NCBI GenBank assembly: GCA_963277665.1
Contig: OY728166.1
Location: 1,073,126,014-1,073,190,013 of the forward strand
From: Viscum album
Lineage: Eukaryota > Streptophyta > Magnoliopsida > Santalales > Viscaceae
Length of the DNA: 64,000 nt
Reading direction: 5' to 3'
The translations under genes and the position numbers were made by a program. Below the pieces are notes generated by a model. That model made no database searches. It had not been told where the DNA came from and saw nothing but the letters and a program-made list of their open reading frames with translations. Position 1 is the stretch's first letter. Each line of letters starts with the position of its first letter. Below, piece after piece: positions 1 through 13,499 of the stretch.

Positions 1-956
1 ACCGTAAAACATCTCACCACACTGAGTCATTATCTTCCCCTAATGAATAAAAAAACCATACCGGGAAAACAGTGATGAAGAGTATGAACAATCATCATCA
101 AGGTGTATAACCCAAAACTAGATACAAATAGAACTAAAAACGCATCGCCAACCATCACCAAATATGAACAGAACAAAACTAGAAGCAAAAATTGGAACAC
201 AATAATAAACTAGATCAAACCAAAAGCACATTTCCAACTGTTACCAAACACAAATAAGACCGAACCAAAATCACAAAACAGAACACAAGTATCAACCAGA
301 TCAATCGTTGAGAAAAAAAATAACCTTCAATGAAGACATATATCCAAAAAATTGAAATCAATCCAGTGTTTTTGCAAAAAAAACCAACATAAAACCTTAA
401 CCTACAAACCAGATCCATTCTATTCGAAGAGCTACATCAAACTAGGAACCCTGCAACTCAGATCAAGTTCTATATCGTCGTAGAGGAAGATATCTAGATC
501 ATCAACATATGAGAAAAAAACTCTTGTCGTGCAAGGAAAACCATTGTCCACAAATCCCCCAACCCAAACCCCTTAGTTACTAACACTCCATATCCGACTC
601 AGAGAGGAGCAGTGGAACATACGGCCAGAGTAAATTTTAAGGGCTAAGGGTTCCATACCACCAACAGCTGAAACACAAACCCAAAACCCCTTTAATATCC
701 CCGCTCTAGATCCACCTTGGAGAGGCATAAAGGAACCAGATGTTGGAGCAGGGTTGTAGAAGCTATTGGAATAGTAGAAAAAACATCATCGGAACCATCA
801 AAACATCTAGTTGTAGCTTTCACCAAGAAGAACATCACCGCCTAAACTAAGACATAGATGAAAGAAGAGGGACATGAGAGGAGGGGGCAGAAGTAAAGAG
901 GGAAGTGGAAAGAACTAACTAAATCCTCCCCCTCCAGCTCTCTTCCATGGAAATTC
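1..956. other. Unclassified strand-asymmetric stretch, possible minus-strand retroelement 5' end
   Basis: The plus strand is rich in A and C with few G, so the minus strand reads as GC-richer, pyrimidine-rich sequence near position 950 running into T/G-rich sequence. That pattern fits the 5' part of a transcribed element lying on the minus strand, for example a LINE leader. No protein domain is visible; the minus-strand reading frame at 215-418 is hydrophobic and matches nothing I know. The stretch ends abruptly at about 957, where the LTR sequence of element F begins, so it may have inserted into that LTR from the left. The classification is a guess; only the composition change and the boundary are seen directly. 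Confidence 0.3.
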
Positions 957-957
957 G

Positions 958-1239
958 TTCATTGTTTTATATTGGTGTCGACTATTTTTAAATTGTTACC
1001 ATATTTACCTTGTGTTTATTCATCTATGTTTTTAAACTAATTCCACTACTTTCTTTTGATTAACATTGGGTTATATTGTTGTGATACTCTGATCATGATG
1101 GTATATTCTCCCCAACTGTACCATTGTTATACCCTAATTACTATTTATTAGTCTATGACATATGGGGAGGCTCACTTGACGCCATCTGGTGACTGGTCCG
1201 GCTACAAGTTAGTAGTCAGTCAGGTGATCAAATTAAAAG
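958..1239 (+). repeat. Element F 5' LTR, 3' part
   Basis: This segment aligns by eye with 8264-8540 and is followed directly by a tRNA-Met-type primer-binding site, which makes it the 5' LTR. Its 5' part is missing from the window or displaced by the sequence before 957. Confidence 0.5.
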
Positions 1240-1252
1240 TTGTATCAGAGAT
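1240..1252 (+). other. Element F primer-binding site
   Basis: GTTGTATCAGAGA differs by one base from the plant initiator-Met PBS core TGGTATCAGAG and abuts the repeat end. In an intact element it would prime minus-strand DNA synthesis. Confidence 0.5.
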
Positions 1253-4200
1253 TTATTTCCTTGTTTTACCATTTTGGGTAGGTTGATTTGAGACTAGGAA
1301 TGTAGAATTTCTTGGTAAATAGCTATGTTGAGGAGTGAACAACCCATGTATGGGGAAAATTACAAGTTTCCAGGGATGTGACTATTGTTCTTTTTTCTCA
1401 TTATTACTCTTTATTTTAATTTCTCAATGAGTGAATGGTGTACTTTTCACATCTCACTTATTTATAAAATTATGGTATTTTACCCTTGGCCTGCTACAGA
1501 AAATAGGTATCATTACATTCATAATTATATGTACGTAGGGATTCACATTACATGCTTATTCCATTCCATATATATTGTATTGTTAATCTATTTTAAATTA
1601 TTTATGTTCCTTATGTGTTATTTTCCTACTTGTTATATTCCATGTTAGGTATTTTTAGTAACATTTATAGATTTATTCTTTCCAAACTATTTTTTATCTT
1701 TCATTCTTATATAACATCATTTTTTTAATTTATCATATTTTATAATACATGTTTCTTCTCTAATCTAAATTATCATGTTTTTTCTATATGCCATGTTTGA
1801 TTGTTTCTTATTTAAGTAGTAGATTATCATGCTTATTTTACATGATTGTACTTATTTTGAATTCCTAGGGATTCATTTAGCATGTATGGGTTCTTACCAT
1901 GTTTATGTGACTAATTAATGCACTTGTTTCCAATTTCCATGATTTTATTCTTTTTAGCATGGATCGAAATGTTTATAGTTTCAATTAAATGGGAATCAAT
2001 TTAAAAAATGTAATGTGTATGTGAACATTATTAATTTTAAAAGGCTAACTCATATAATTAAACTATTCTAGACACACTTTATATTATTAAGGGATATTAC
2101 ATCAATTTTAAGGCTATTGGATATTCTTCTTAACTCCACATAAAATCGTTTTGGTTAGATGTGAGTAAAATGAAATTTTAAATTTGTATGGGCACTTTAT
2201 AAATTGATAATTGCTAACTCATATAACTGATCCATTTATTATGATCTTTATATATTTAGAAACGTTTATAAATATAAATTTTGTTAAATTTTTTACCTTA
2301 AATGGTTTTGATGCCTTATTAAGGCTTGTACCTCTATTACTTGGGCATAATAACCATATGGATGATTCCCCAAATGAAAAAATTGACCCAATAAGGTCAG
2401 TTGGGGCATGTTTTATATGAGATAAACCACAAAAGGGTGTTTTAAAAATCTCATTGTTTAAAATAAAACTTTTGGGTTTCATTTTGATGAACCCAGATGC
2501 CTTGAATATGACCATTGTAGGTCACCCTTCATTTAATGTGCTTAACACTAAAACCCACAGTGGGTAGACTTATGCCACGTAGTGGTGGAAATCTGAAGTT
2601 TATGCATCCCTTTATATGGTTATGGAGTCTTCAAACATGATTGGACCCTCTTAAATTAAATATGAATATTTTTATGTGATTTGATTTGTATTTATATGAG
2701 GCCTTAGTTAATTAAAATTCTAATAACAACCTAAAGGGTTCTTTTCTCTATAGATTTAAATTTGAATTTTCATGGACTAATCGAAATGCAAAGCTTATTA
2801 AATGGGATATTCATGAAATAAATAAGTTTTAAAAAAGGGAGATTTATATAACTTATATGTGTTATTTTAGGTGTGTTTAAATAAGTGATGTAACCATACC
2901 TTTCTTAAAGGTGATTTATTTTCTTAAAATATTATCCATAAAATATTTAAACAAGTAAATGTTAATTATGGTAAATACTTAAAATGGAACCTTAATAGGT
3001 GTCCTTAATTTTAACCCTTGTGTAAAGATAATTCAGTGTTCCTTAAGATTTCCTTATAATGGGAGCATGATAATTACCTATAGTTCCCTCTTCTATCACT
3101 TGAACATAAATAATATTACCTTTAACCATAGTGACCTTTTGTAGTAATGACCTTATTTCGGGTTAATGCTTTAAACCTTGGTAAAGGGTTGTTCTGTTGT
3201 TGGAAGCACCCTCAGATCTCTAGTTCCTTTGCTAAATGAATTTAAATATTTTTAGTTTTTTGGTACTATTCAGGTCCCATAGTCCCATGTAGTAATCTTA
3301 GTTTTTAATATTGGACCTTTTTTTATTGGTAGTCATGCAGTATTTTGACCCACATCCGAGGAGTGAGCATCATGTAATGCTTATTTCTAGCGAATTAGGC
3401 ATGCCATGTTCATAGTCAATGACATAGTAAGTCATATGACCCAATTTTCATCTCCCTCTTTAGATATATATGACTTGGAAGGTAATTAGAGAGATGTATA
3501 GTTATATGGATGATATGAACTTGGGTAAATATTCTTACAATCCATCGATACTAGATTGCATTGGGATGACAACCCTATGGGAAGTATTAAGAATGTTCCT
3601 TTTCGCTCAGGGAGAATGTTCATTCACTCAGGGCCTTTTGATTTGTAAATGTTAGAAATTAATTGTTAAAGTTTGGTGTAAACTATTTAATCTTGAGATT
3701 TTACACTTGAATATAGGGTCACCTCCAGGTACGATAAACTAAGAGTTAGGGAATCAATATCATCCTAATACTTGGGTTGATTTTTTAAAGAGGGTTAGGT
3801 GTTTTAGCACACTAGAAATTTGCTTGGGATTTTATCCCTGATTCTATAGCATGCATGGATGTAACTTGAAATGGGTTTCATGCATATAAATAAATTAAAT
3901 ATAAACCTAAGGAGCTTGTAAGAGGATAGTTTCTTCCTCTTTAGTTTAATGCTTTTCAAATTGTGTTGTCTACATATGGTAACCACAATAAGTGGTTGAG
4001 GGTGTGTGTACATTGGGATGAGTTCATTTATTTATAAATCCAATGATAAAGACACTCCTAAGGTAAATATCATCACATTGATTTTGGTTAAATGCGTTCT
4101 TCCATGTAGAAGGCCCACAACCATGAAGGACCTTCTGGAAATGTTCAGTTATGCTTTTAAACTCCCCTGAGGTTGGTAAGATGGTATCATGTTTTTGGTT

Positions 4201-7200
4201 GCGAGGAAATCATGATGAATGGTTGTTGGTTTATGAAACCTTTCATAAACACTGTTAGTCAGAGAGGGACTTTGGTGGTTGTGCTTATGCCTGAATAGGA
4301 TTCCTCGTATAGTAAAGGAATCATGGTTTATTATGGAAGACCATCGGTGGCAGTAGCCGAGCTAATCTAAGGAAGTCAACCTATGGTGGTTCTGCTTTCC
4401 TTCTCAATGAATTGTTGGTTATTAAAGGTTTAATTTCTTACAAATCACATCATCACTATTTTAGTAGAATTTAATCAGGACCTATTTGTGTGTCATTCAA
4501 ATCCTCTTACTATACTCTGAGCTTAAATATGATCATGTACCCTAACTTAACATCATCTGGGTACACTGAGAGAGTGTCAGTTGTATGACATGCCAAATTT
4601 AAAAATGCATTGGGCTGGATAGGTGGTTTTCATCAGATTCATGCTCTAATAGTGTGGTTTCTTTTGTGGTTTGGTTAGTCCTAAGGGATACAAGGGTTTT
4701 TGAGTAGGAACTCCTGGCATGGACTCATGAATACCAACCAGTTCTTTGAAAAGATTCCATTTCAGGCATATTAGTGTTCTTGATATGTGTAAATTTGGAT
4801 TTTTAATGGTGTATCTCTTATAATAACTATTTATGGTTTACATTGGATGAGACCTTAGACTCTAGTTGGTGATTATGAGGTTCCATCAACATCAATCAAG
4901 CTTGGATAGTATGTTTTTAGGTGACAATTCTAGTGAACAATATTTTGAATGAACCCTAATTCATGCTAAGGAATGAAAAATTAATGTATGTCTAGCTAGA
5001 AATATCACCGGAGGATGGTTAAAGGATTTAGTGAGTGTGTTTATAGAAAATCATGAAGTTCGTTCCTTATAGAGAATCAAGCATATCATTTTAAATTCCC
5101 TGACAGTCTAAGCTGGGTGTCTTTAGGGTAGTCAACCGGTGATGGTTTGACTTGATATCAGTTTCCGTTGTTGTATTTGGTTAGTAACAAACTACTACAT
5201 GGAACTGTTAGGATGTGGAAAATGTGGTTAGTGTCATACGATGTTGTCATGGAATGGTTTTTTGACCATTTGTTTGAGGTTAGTTTATATTTTACCATTA
5301 ATTCAAGTTGATAATTAATCTTAGATTGTCATTATGATGCTAAGGGAATTATCTTTTATACAATTCTAATAGTGGGGGTACGATTATTTGGATTTGTAAA
5401 TATTATTTCTCAAGTATATGGTGATTAAAGATGCAAGTTTGATATTTTTTCTCAGGTTATATGAGAATGGGTAAGACCTATATCAAGGTTTCAATTTTGA
5501 ATTCGATCATTGAATTGATTTTCCAAGACCTCTATGGCATATGCTTAAAGTGGTGCTTGGATGTTCGTTGGGCATTGAGAAATACAATGTGGTTGTTTGT
5601 ATGAAATTCATAACCTGAGTAGATTGGGTGTTGGTTCCTTTGTTTTCCTCAAGGCTTCTTAGGGATGCGAGGTTATAAGGTGGAGAGACTATAGAATCCC
5701 ATGTTTTTGGATGTAATGGAAATTCAAGGGGAATTGAGTTTTATCATTTGGTTGATTGGTTGATTTACAAACCAAGATTTGGAATGGAATTCTGAGAGTT
5801 AGAACCCAACAATGTGTTGTCTTTTGACATGTTTTAAGGACTGATAGATCCCTTAGGTGTTTTTTCAAGTTTGGAGAGTTCTAAGGCTCTAAATCAAACT
5901 TATATGAAGAAAGAGTCATGGCACAAGATTTATATGAAACTGTACTTCCCTTATAGGAAATTGTGTGTCCTGGTCTAGTGGAGCAAAAAGTTCCACATAG
6001 TTTGGTCTAACCTTGATGAAGGACCCACATGGTCATGTGGTTTGCTGCAAATTTTTAATAGTTTCCTTTATTTATGATCTTTCTACAGATTGCCAAACCA
6101 TACATCCAACCAATGCGAGGGGGTTTATGGACAATGCCATAGTGCACAGTTGGTATACTGTTTGACCAATCATGTGGTCAAATCGTGCGACCATGTCTAC
6201 TGAGTAAATTTATGATTTTTGAAAGAATGAGTTAAATGTTTAAACCCCCTTATTCCCACTACATTTTATTCTTCTCCATGCGTAGTCCCTCTCTCACTCT
6301 AGCATCCCTATCCTCTATTTATGGTGTTTTCTCCCTCATTCGAGCTCTGATTTGAGTTTTTTTATATTGGAGATCCCTCAGAAAGTCTAATACTCTTCTT
6401 AATTTCATTCCTTCTTCATATTCCCCTTGACTATGAAATTTTGGTGGGACCTAATCCACCCTATTTTTAGTATGTTTATCTATTTATTTGATTTATCTTG
6501 AACCAAACAAAATTAATCCTCCATATTGGACATACAAGTCATGCATGGCATAAGGTAGGTGGTCTATAGATTCTACATCATGTTTCATTATATTATAAAA
6601 TTTCTTTTTTTTGCCGCACGTTTTACTTTATCTGAATCTCTTAAAAATAATAAAATTCATCGAATTAATTTTCTTTCCTTACCATGTGATGTGTTTGGAC
6701 CCTTCTGGATGTGGTTTGAGGTTATGACACAAACAAAAACCACCCAATTGGGAAGGTTTGTTAGTATACCTTTATAAATGTTGTATCCCCTTTTTATATC
6801 TACCCCTTTGTGTTTTCCCTTTTTTATTTACGTATTAAATTTTGATGATCACTTGTATAAAAACTACCTTGAGGTGGGTTATTTATGGTTTGTGTTGTAA
6901 TTGGATTACTAAACGTGAACTAAATGAATTTATTGAATACCAACATCACATTTTATAATAAAACTCCTTGATGAGGTGTGTTGTATTTAGTTGGAAGGTG
7001 AAATATGTGATATTCGTTGCTTGGAATTATGGTTGAATGTGATGGCCTTTATAATTATTTATTTAAGATGTGATTTGGATTAATTATATATGTTTCCCCT
7101 TTATAATTCTAAGTTAAAATGTAAAATTGGAATGGCCCCCCTAATGTGTCTTATTTCATGATAAGGATTTCTTACTAACATGTCCCTTGGTATTGTTAAC

Positions 7201-7845
7201 ATAATTAATTAAATGAATTATGAATTTCATGGGTGATAATCAAGTTCCTTCCATAGAATACCAAAAACATGATCATTGTGTTTGTGATCACTTTTGCTAA
7301 TGGATTGCATATATATTGCGGGAGATGTTGGTATTCTAAGATTAGGTCACCATTCATTCCTATTACCTAATTATGAGAATTACTGGTTCCATAGGGGATA
7401 CACTTTGAATGGGGTCATCGAGAAGATAGTTGTAAGAAGCCATGAGTGAGACTTGGTTCCCTTTGTGAGATACTATGTACAGGTTAAGAGTTCATTGTCT
7501 CAAATTATGATGGGATGAGACTTGTGATACCATTCATGGATCTCATTGGATGGACTCCGGAAATAGTGTGTTTAAGGTGCTCCTGGGCGATTCATGGGAT
7601 TATCATAAAGGATCACCCTGCATGGTCCTAGGATATTACTTATTTAGTTTTGATAATATATTTTTTCGTAAAGGTTTACATAATTTATTTTATCCAATGG
7701 ATGCATCCTCCAATCCGAATAACATGTTTTGGTTTGATCCATCTTATTTTATATGTTTTATAATGTTTTTGATCACTTCCTTTATATCTCACTTTTATAA
7801 GTTTCCTATAGTTCATAAATTTTTGGCGTAGGCCAAAAAAAGGTA
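1253..7845. other. Element F internal region, no gene recognised
   Basis: This is AT-rich decayed sequence. Short open frames at 1385-1648, 3470-3655, 6559-6777 and 7550-7831 on the plus strand carry no conserved motif and are spaced like chance ORFs. A possible polypurine tract (CCAAAAAAAGG, 7833-7843) precedes a TG dinucleotide at 7846 that could start the 3' LTR. That start cannot be tested because the matching part of the 5' LTR is missing. Confidence 0.4.
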
Positions 7846-8263
7846 TGACCAACTATGTACCCTTGGGGAACCTAAGGTGAATTGGTTATTTATTTCATTA
7901 TTTATTTCACATTTTTACTTTACTTTTGACATATATTCACACCATTTATTTTATACACAGAAAATAGATCACGCTTATCTGCCGTTAGTGGTGGCATACT
8001 TAGTATATCTCACACCTTTCTCGGTTTTCAATTGTGATGGGGTACCTGAGTAGTTCTTCATGTTCGCAAGTCCTTGGTTTATTGCTTGTGATGTTAATCT
8101 CGTGCCTCGGAGTTAGGATCACAAGACTAAGATGGAGCTCATAATACTCATGGAGTTCACCTTAAGAGACTTTATTACCTTTATTTATTCATTTATTTTA
8201 GTATATCATGTTACCTTCTATGTGTCTTCTATTTAAGTTTTCATAACATCATTTAGACATTAA

Positions 8264-8540
8264 TGCATTGTTGTATATTGGAATTGGACATTTTTTAAAG
8301 CTAATATCTTTACCTTAAACTTCTTCATCTCTTTTTTATACTGCTTTTACTACAAAATTTTGATTTACATATAGTTATATCATTATGATACTCTAATCAT
8401 GAGGGTATAATATCCTTATTGTACCACCATTAGAACCTCGCTACTAGTCAGTAGCCTATATCGTACAGGTAGAAACGCTTGAAGCCATGTGGTGACAAGT
8501 TCAGCTATTGGTTAGTGGTACATCATGCCAGAACATTACA
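8264..8540 (+). repeat. Element F 3' LTR, 3' part
   Basis: This is the direct-repeat partner of 958-1239. The LTR probably extends left to about 7846, after the candidate polypurine tract. The homology fades after the ATTACA at 8535-8540. Confidence 0.5.
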
Positions 8541-9693
8541 AGATTTTATATGAAATAATTATATAATTAAATGTTAAATTAATTAATATCAACATTAATA
8601 TAAAGCTACAAACATTGTATGGTCATCATATAATTCCATTACTTTATAGTCATTAATATAGGCACATGTTTCATATATTCAAGGTGTGTTTTGTAGTTCT
8701 AAATATTTCATAGACTATGCAACTTGACTTAGAAAACTAAATAGTATGTCATAGCATAATACATTGTGTTTCATGTTCTATGAGTATACAATACATAATG
8801 AGGACCATATAGAGCATAGTCACATTTCATGTGAGTTATGGTATATGTCAGGAAGAGTAGAAGGGTACTCGCCATGTTTCCTCAAGTACCTGATGTGTTT
8901 AATTAAAGATATAATTTAAGACTAGCTAAAAGGTTACATGTCATGTTCCCTATCAGTACATGTCTTTTATGATTTAATTTCAAATTGAATTAATTTGTTA
9001 TATTTATTTAAAATTATACTGGATGAGAAAAACTATGATATATATGTTGTAAATATGAATATAAATAAATAAAGTAATTAATTAGATAATTAATTTACTA
9101 ATTCAATCCATTTGACATAATAAATGACACATAGAAATGAATGTTTTCAAATTTATTTAAATAAATGTTCTTTGCATATATGGATGATCATGAGGTTGAA
9201 TGACCATTTTAAATATTGGATTATATTTAATGTAATTTTTATTTCATCGGTTTATTATGTGATAAAATTTTTATTAAAAAAATGTGATGGCATGTGATTT
9301 AGGAATCCCAAATTTATTAATGATGAGCCTGCATGTACATAGTTTCTTATATACTTCTATAGCCACAGTTATCCTCACCTACATGTGAGTAAATATATAT
9401 AAAGTATGGAGCTCCACTATGAGGAGGTGGTACAAAACCAAATCCAATGTGAAACTGAATGAGGAGATAAATTTTATTCAGATTGGATTTTTCAACATGA
9501 ACAATTCTTGTTTTTTAGAATTATTCCCCTTCCATCAAGGGTTATTTTATCTTTGACTCGATAAACTAACCAATATATAGACCATGATCATGATACATTT
9601 ATATTTATTTTATATATTTATACAGAATTATAAATTATTTTTTATAATATTTATGGTTATTTTAAATTGAATATAATTAATTTATTAATAATC
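8541..9693. other. Anonymous AT-rich spacer
   Basis: No ORF, terminal repeat or recognised motif is visible. I compared it by eye with the missing 1.1 kb of the element C LTR (50143-51150) and with the element D LTR and found no convincing match, so its origin is unknown. Confidence 0.4.
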
Positions 9694-10520
9694 TGTTAGG
9701 TCTAAAAGGGGCCTAGATACCCTAAGAGGGGGGGGGGAGGGGATGAATTAGGGTATGCATATTCTTTTTGAAATTATTCATACCTCATAGGATCTCAGCC
9801 TCTTCATTATAAGGTTCAATTCACTTTACCTTTAATGTTATTATTTATCTTATCCTTTACAAAATTTTCTGAATATGATGAAAAGAAAGAAAATTAATAA
9901 AGAAATCACACATATAGAAATATTTTTAATTGGTTCACCCTCCATGTGCTACATCCAATGAGCATACAATGACAATTTGATTATTTAGATAATGCATTAA
10001 GGATCACTTCCAAAATAAAAGGTTTGGTATATATCACTTCTATTCATGTGATCAATGAATTTACAATGTTTAAGGATAGCACGCTACCTTCCTAAGGGTC
10101 ACTCCATGAGTCTCTTTCTCTCGATCACTTCCAGTGGAAAGGATATCCGTATTCTTCTTCCTTTTCTCACTACTCTGGAAAGGATCCACACACAGTTTAT
10201 GGGCATGTAGGTATCCTAATTATCAATAATGAATGAATCATCAACCATTTTTATATTCTCTGTTAAAGTCATATTTTCATCAAATAAATGAAATCGAATT
10301 TTCTATGTACTATAAGTTTGTGGATGTTTTTTTTACTATATGTTTTCATCGCATCATGAAAATCCCTGAACCATCTTACAACTTCATTTCATCCTCTAAA
10401 TAAAACCTTGAATTCCCCCAAAAACATTGTCTCACCACATAGCATGGGGGCTTCACTGTGGAATATTTCTTCATGGAACACCCCTTGTTCGTAGATGGCT
10501 AATGCCTCGCGGACCACCTC
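9694..10520 (-). repeat. Element B 3' LTR (left, major part)
   Basis: The segment shares its start (TGTTAGGTC, then GGGGCC and ACCCTAAGAGGGGG) and its end (GACCACC) with 29194-30017. Its last few bases lie beyond element A at 23509-23517, where GGTTATGCG corresponds to GTTATACA of the other LTR. A G-homopolymer run of about nine bases lies at 9729-9737. Confidence 0.75.
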
Positions 10521-11368
10521 CACAATGAACCAAACGTTTTTCAATGTAATTTATCCTTTTTTATAGAAATTTCATATTTTATAAATAACGTATAATTATT
10601 TTTGGACCATAATAGAAACTTTATACACGAATAATTGATGGAATAATAACATGACCTTAGGAATAGTAATATGACCCTTATGTATAGTAAACTGGCCAAA
10701 TGAATAATATTCTCACCCATGAAAGTATAAAAAAACATTTTTCATCATATAAATGAAAATATGATATAATTATATCATATTATAAGTTTTTAAATATATT
10801 AAAAATTATTAATTATGTTTTTATATTTTTATAAGTCTTAAATATTTAATTGCAATTTTATGATTAAATAAATAATTTAAAAGAAAATTTAATTTTTCAA
10901 AATGTATTCATAAATTAATATCTTTATTTTGTATTATTTTTTGATAATATTATGAGACCTTAATTTATTTTTCAATGTGTTATAAAATTAGTTATAATTT
11001 TAAAATCTATATTTTCCATGTAAATGATGATTCTAATTAGAAATTAAATTACACATATTTAGAAAATTATTTTCATTAAATGTATTTCATTTTTTAATTC
11101 TAAATGATGAAAAATGGTTATTGTGAATTTTTGGGATTTTTCTAAAATATATGAATATTTGATGAATAATAAAATAAGATAAATTACAATAAAGATACAT
11201 AGATGAATTATAGAGTCATATATGATTTAAGGCTTATTTAATCCAAAAATATCAAACTATATTTCATTATTTTATTATATTTAGTGGTAATTCTCAAAAT
11301 ATTCATAGCTTTGATCTAAAAAAGTAAAATAATGGTTATAATATTGAGAAAACACCCCTCTCCTCCAC

Positions 11369-11375
11369 TATAAAT
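11369..11375 (+). promoter_or_regulatory. TATA box, element A 5' LTR
   Basis: TATAAAT follows a C/T-rich CCTCTCCTCCAC tract and is followed by a pyrimidine-rich stretch. The same arrangement occurs at 21600 in the other LTR, which supports a conserved retrotransposon promoter. Confidence 0.7.
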
Positions 11376-11528
11376 ACCACTCTCACCCCTCTTCTCTTTA
11401 CACTTCTCAAGATTTGATAATTTCTTAAATTCTTACAAATGAACTTCCCTAGTCCCTACCTACTTTTCAAAGCTCTTGTTCTCATAAAAAGACTATGCCA
11501 AGGTGCTATGATGAGGATCTCAATAGAA

Positions 11529-11545
11529 GAATTCAAGAGGTATAT
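11529..11545 (+). other. Donor-like site in the leader of the element A LTR
   Basis: AAGAATTCAAGAG is followed by GTATATC about 160 bases after the TATA box. The equivalent position in the LTRs of C and G reads AAGAG then GTAAT. The right LTR of A has lost the GT (AAAGAG then ATAAATC). A role as a splice donor is inferred. Confidence 0.35.
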
Positions 11546-13257
11546 CATCTCACTTTTTCTTTTAATTTCCTTTTAATTTCATTTATTTTATTTTTCTATC
11601 CTCACCTACATTCATAGAATTTACATGATAACTATATTTACATGAATATACTATAATTGTATCTTGTTAATTTATGATCCATAATTAAACTCCTATATAT
11701 CACTCTTTTATTATACAAATGAAATTGTCACCCGTGATGTGTCAATTTACTGATATCATGGGTGATGCACTTTCATTTTACTTAAATAACTTAATGGCTA
11801 TTAATAAAAGGATTAAATGATATTTTTTAGTTAAAACTCTCTTTATGTTCTTGTAACTAACTTATACACATAATACTAAATGATAAAACAAAATGAATTC
11901 ATTGTGATCGAAAAACCAAAAAAATTAACCAAAAACGATCATCTTTAACTTATATCTAATTATTAATCCTCATTACATATATAAAATTTCTTTATAATGT
12001 CATTAAAACTTCTAAAATACCTTAATAATATATAATAACAATTCTGGTTGTTTATCCACATTTTACACGAACTTCCATTCATGTATACAATTAAACCGAT
12101 CATAAAAACCATGAAAAAGAATTCCCACGAACGATGAAATTAAAGTATATAAATCATCCAAAGTCCCATAAATGAACTTAATAAAACTATAATGAATAAA
12201 ATTCATATATAAAAGGTTATTTTTTTTAATTAATGAAACTAATTTGATTATACAAGACAATAATGTGAAGGGTTCTCCCAAACACAAGGTAAGAGGAATT
12301 CTCAAACCCAGCTCTATTTCTTTGGGTTTTTCCTCTTTGACACAATTTTCATTATAGTTATTGATTAAATATAATTTATTCATAATTATCTTATATTTTC
12401 TATGATATACATGTTTTATATTTGTGTTTGTGAAAAGCATTCTATTTTCCAAAATAACTCTTCTTTAAAAACACACGTTTTACTTCTTGAGATTGTTTCT
12501 TCTTCACTCAAGGTTGATGATTCTTATATAAAGTATACTATTCAATATTTGATTTGTGAACTCAAGGTTTATGAATTTATTCTTATGAAATGAAACCCAT
12601 TTTTTCTCTGGGGTTATTTTATTTTCAATATTGTCATATATTCTATGTGGCATGCATGATAATGTAAATGTTATGATGTGACAAGTGTGATTAGAATTAT
12701 CTAACACAGTATAATTGTTATGATGTGACGGGTGATCCCAAAATTATATAGCCCTCTAATATATTGGGTAATGTGATTTATATCATGAGAAAAGTAAAAT
12801 ATGTGTGAAAATTATGCTATCATTGTTTGCAAATATTTTTGGAAGTTTACCACTAAGACATGATGTTTTATTTTTATGCATTGCCACATTCCAAGAATTA
12901 TCTTAATGATTACTCTCATTATTATGATCATTTTAAATTTTTATTATGCTAATTATTATCCTCACCCCATGTTGTATTACTTTAGGTTCTTATATAACAT
13001 CTTACTAGGATTTTCGATCACCCCTTTTTGATGTATTCACTTAGGTGATTACTTGTACTAAGGAGAACACAATGATCTCTAAGAAGCTATAGTATAAGTA
13101 ATTAAATAAATTTTTATGTTTTTAATGTGTAAATGTTGTGTATGGACCTAATTTTACTAATACACTAATCCTTTGGATCCTATTCATGTAATTATTTTAT
13201 GTTTTTTATCATTAAAATGATGTAATAGTAATGTAATAAAAATAAGGGTCAAAATAG

Positions 13258-13272
13258 TTGGTATCAAAGCAT
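13258..13272 (+). other. Element A primer-binding site
   Basis: TTGGTATCAAAGCAT matches the initiator-Met PBS TGGTATCAGAGC with one change and lies one base after the inferred LTR end. Confidence 0.8.
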
Positions 13273-13499
13273 GATTAAGTTAATTTGGGAATTGGAATTA
13301 GAACACCATAGTAAGAACCCATAGAATGATACTATGTATAAGTAAGAACAAAAGAATATTTATTTTTGAAAATTAGAAACATAGGGATCTCGTAAGATAG
13401 GACTTTAGAGTTAATTTTATAAATGGATACAATATTGATGACTTATTGATTTATGTTTTCTTCTAACATTTTATATTTTAAAAAATATTGGAAACTAGG

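Larger units (their letters stand above)
958..8540 (+). mobile_element. Element F: decayed LTR retroelement without recognisable coding (LARD-like)
   Basis: Two direct repeats about 7.3 kb apart, at 958-1239 and 8264-8540, share an ordered set of words, including TATATTGG, a GATACTCT-ATCATGA block and GCCAT-TGGTGAC. Immediately after the left copy is a primer-binding-site-like sequence (TTGTATCAGAG). These look like the 3' parts of the 5' and 3' LTRs of one plus-strand element. The 6.6 kb between them contains no gag, protease, RT or integrase motif that I can recognise on either strand, so it is either a large retrotransposon derivative or completely decayed. The left LTR is truncated at about 957 by the preceding stretch. 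No target duplication was identified. Confidence 0.5.
10521..13256 (+). repeat. Element A 5' LTR
   Basis: It aligns with 20708-23503 along its whole length, including the shared TATA region at 11369, the CATGATAATGTAAATGTTATGATGTGAC block near 12653 and the end near GTAATGTAATAAAAATAAGGGTC. By eye the copies are roughly 75-80% alike, so this is an old insertion. The small ORFs inside it, for example minus 12063-12452, are not supported as genes. Confidence 0.85.

Noticed and set aside
2211..2515. Overlapping ORFs on both strands
   Set aside because: Neither has a recognised motif, and overlapping open frames on both strands in decayed DNA are expected by chance.
3470..3655. YMDD-like string suggesting reverse transcriptase
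   Set aside because: No other RT block surrounds it in any frame; probably coincidence in AT-rich DNA.
12063..12452. Minus-strand ORF of 129 codons
   Set aside because: It lies wholly inside the leader part of the element A LTR, is not kept open in the other LTR, and has no known motif.
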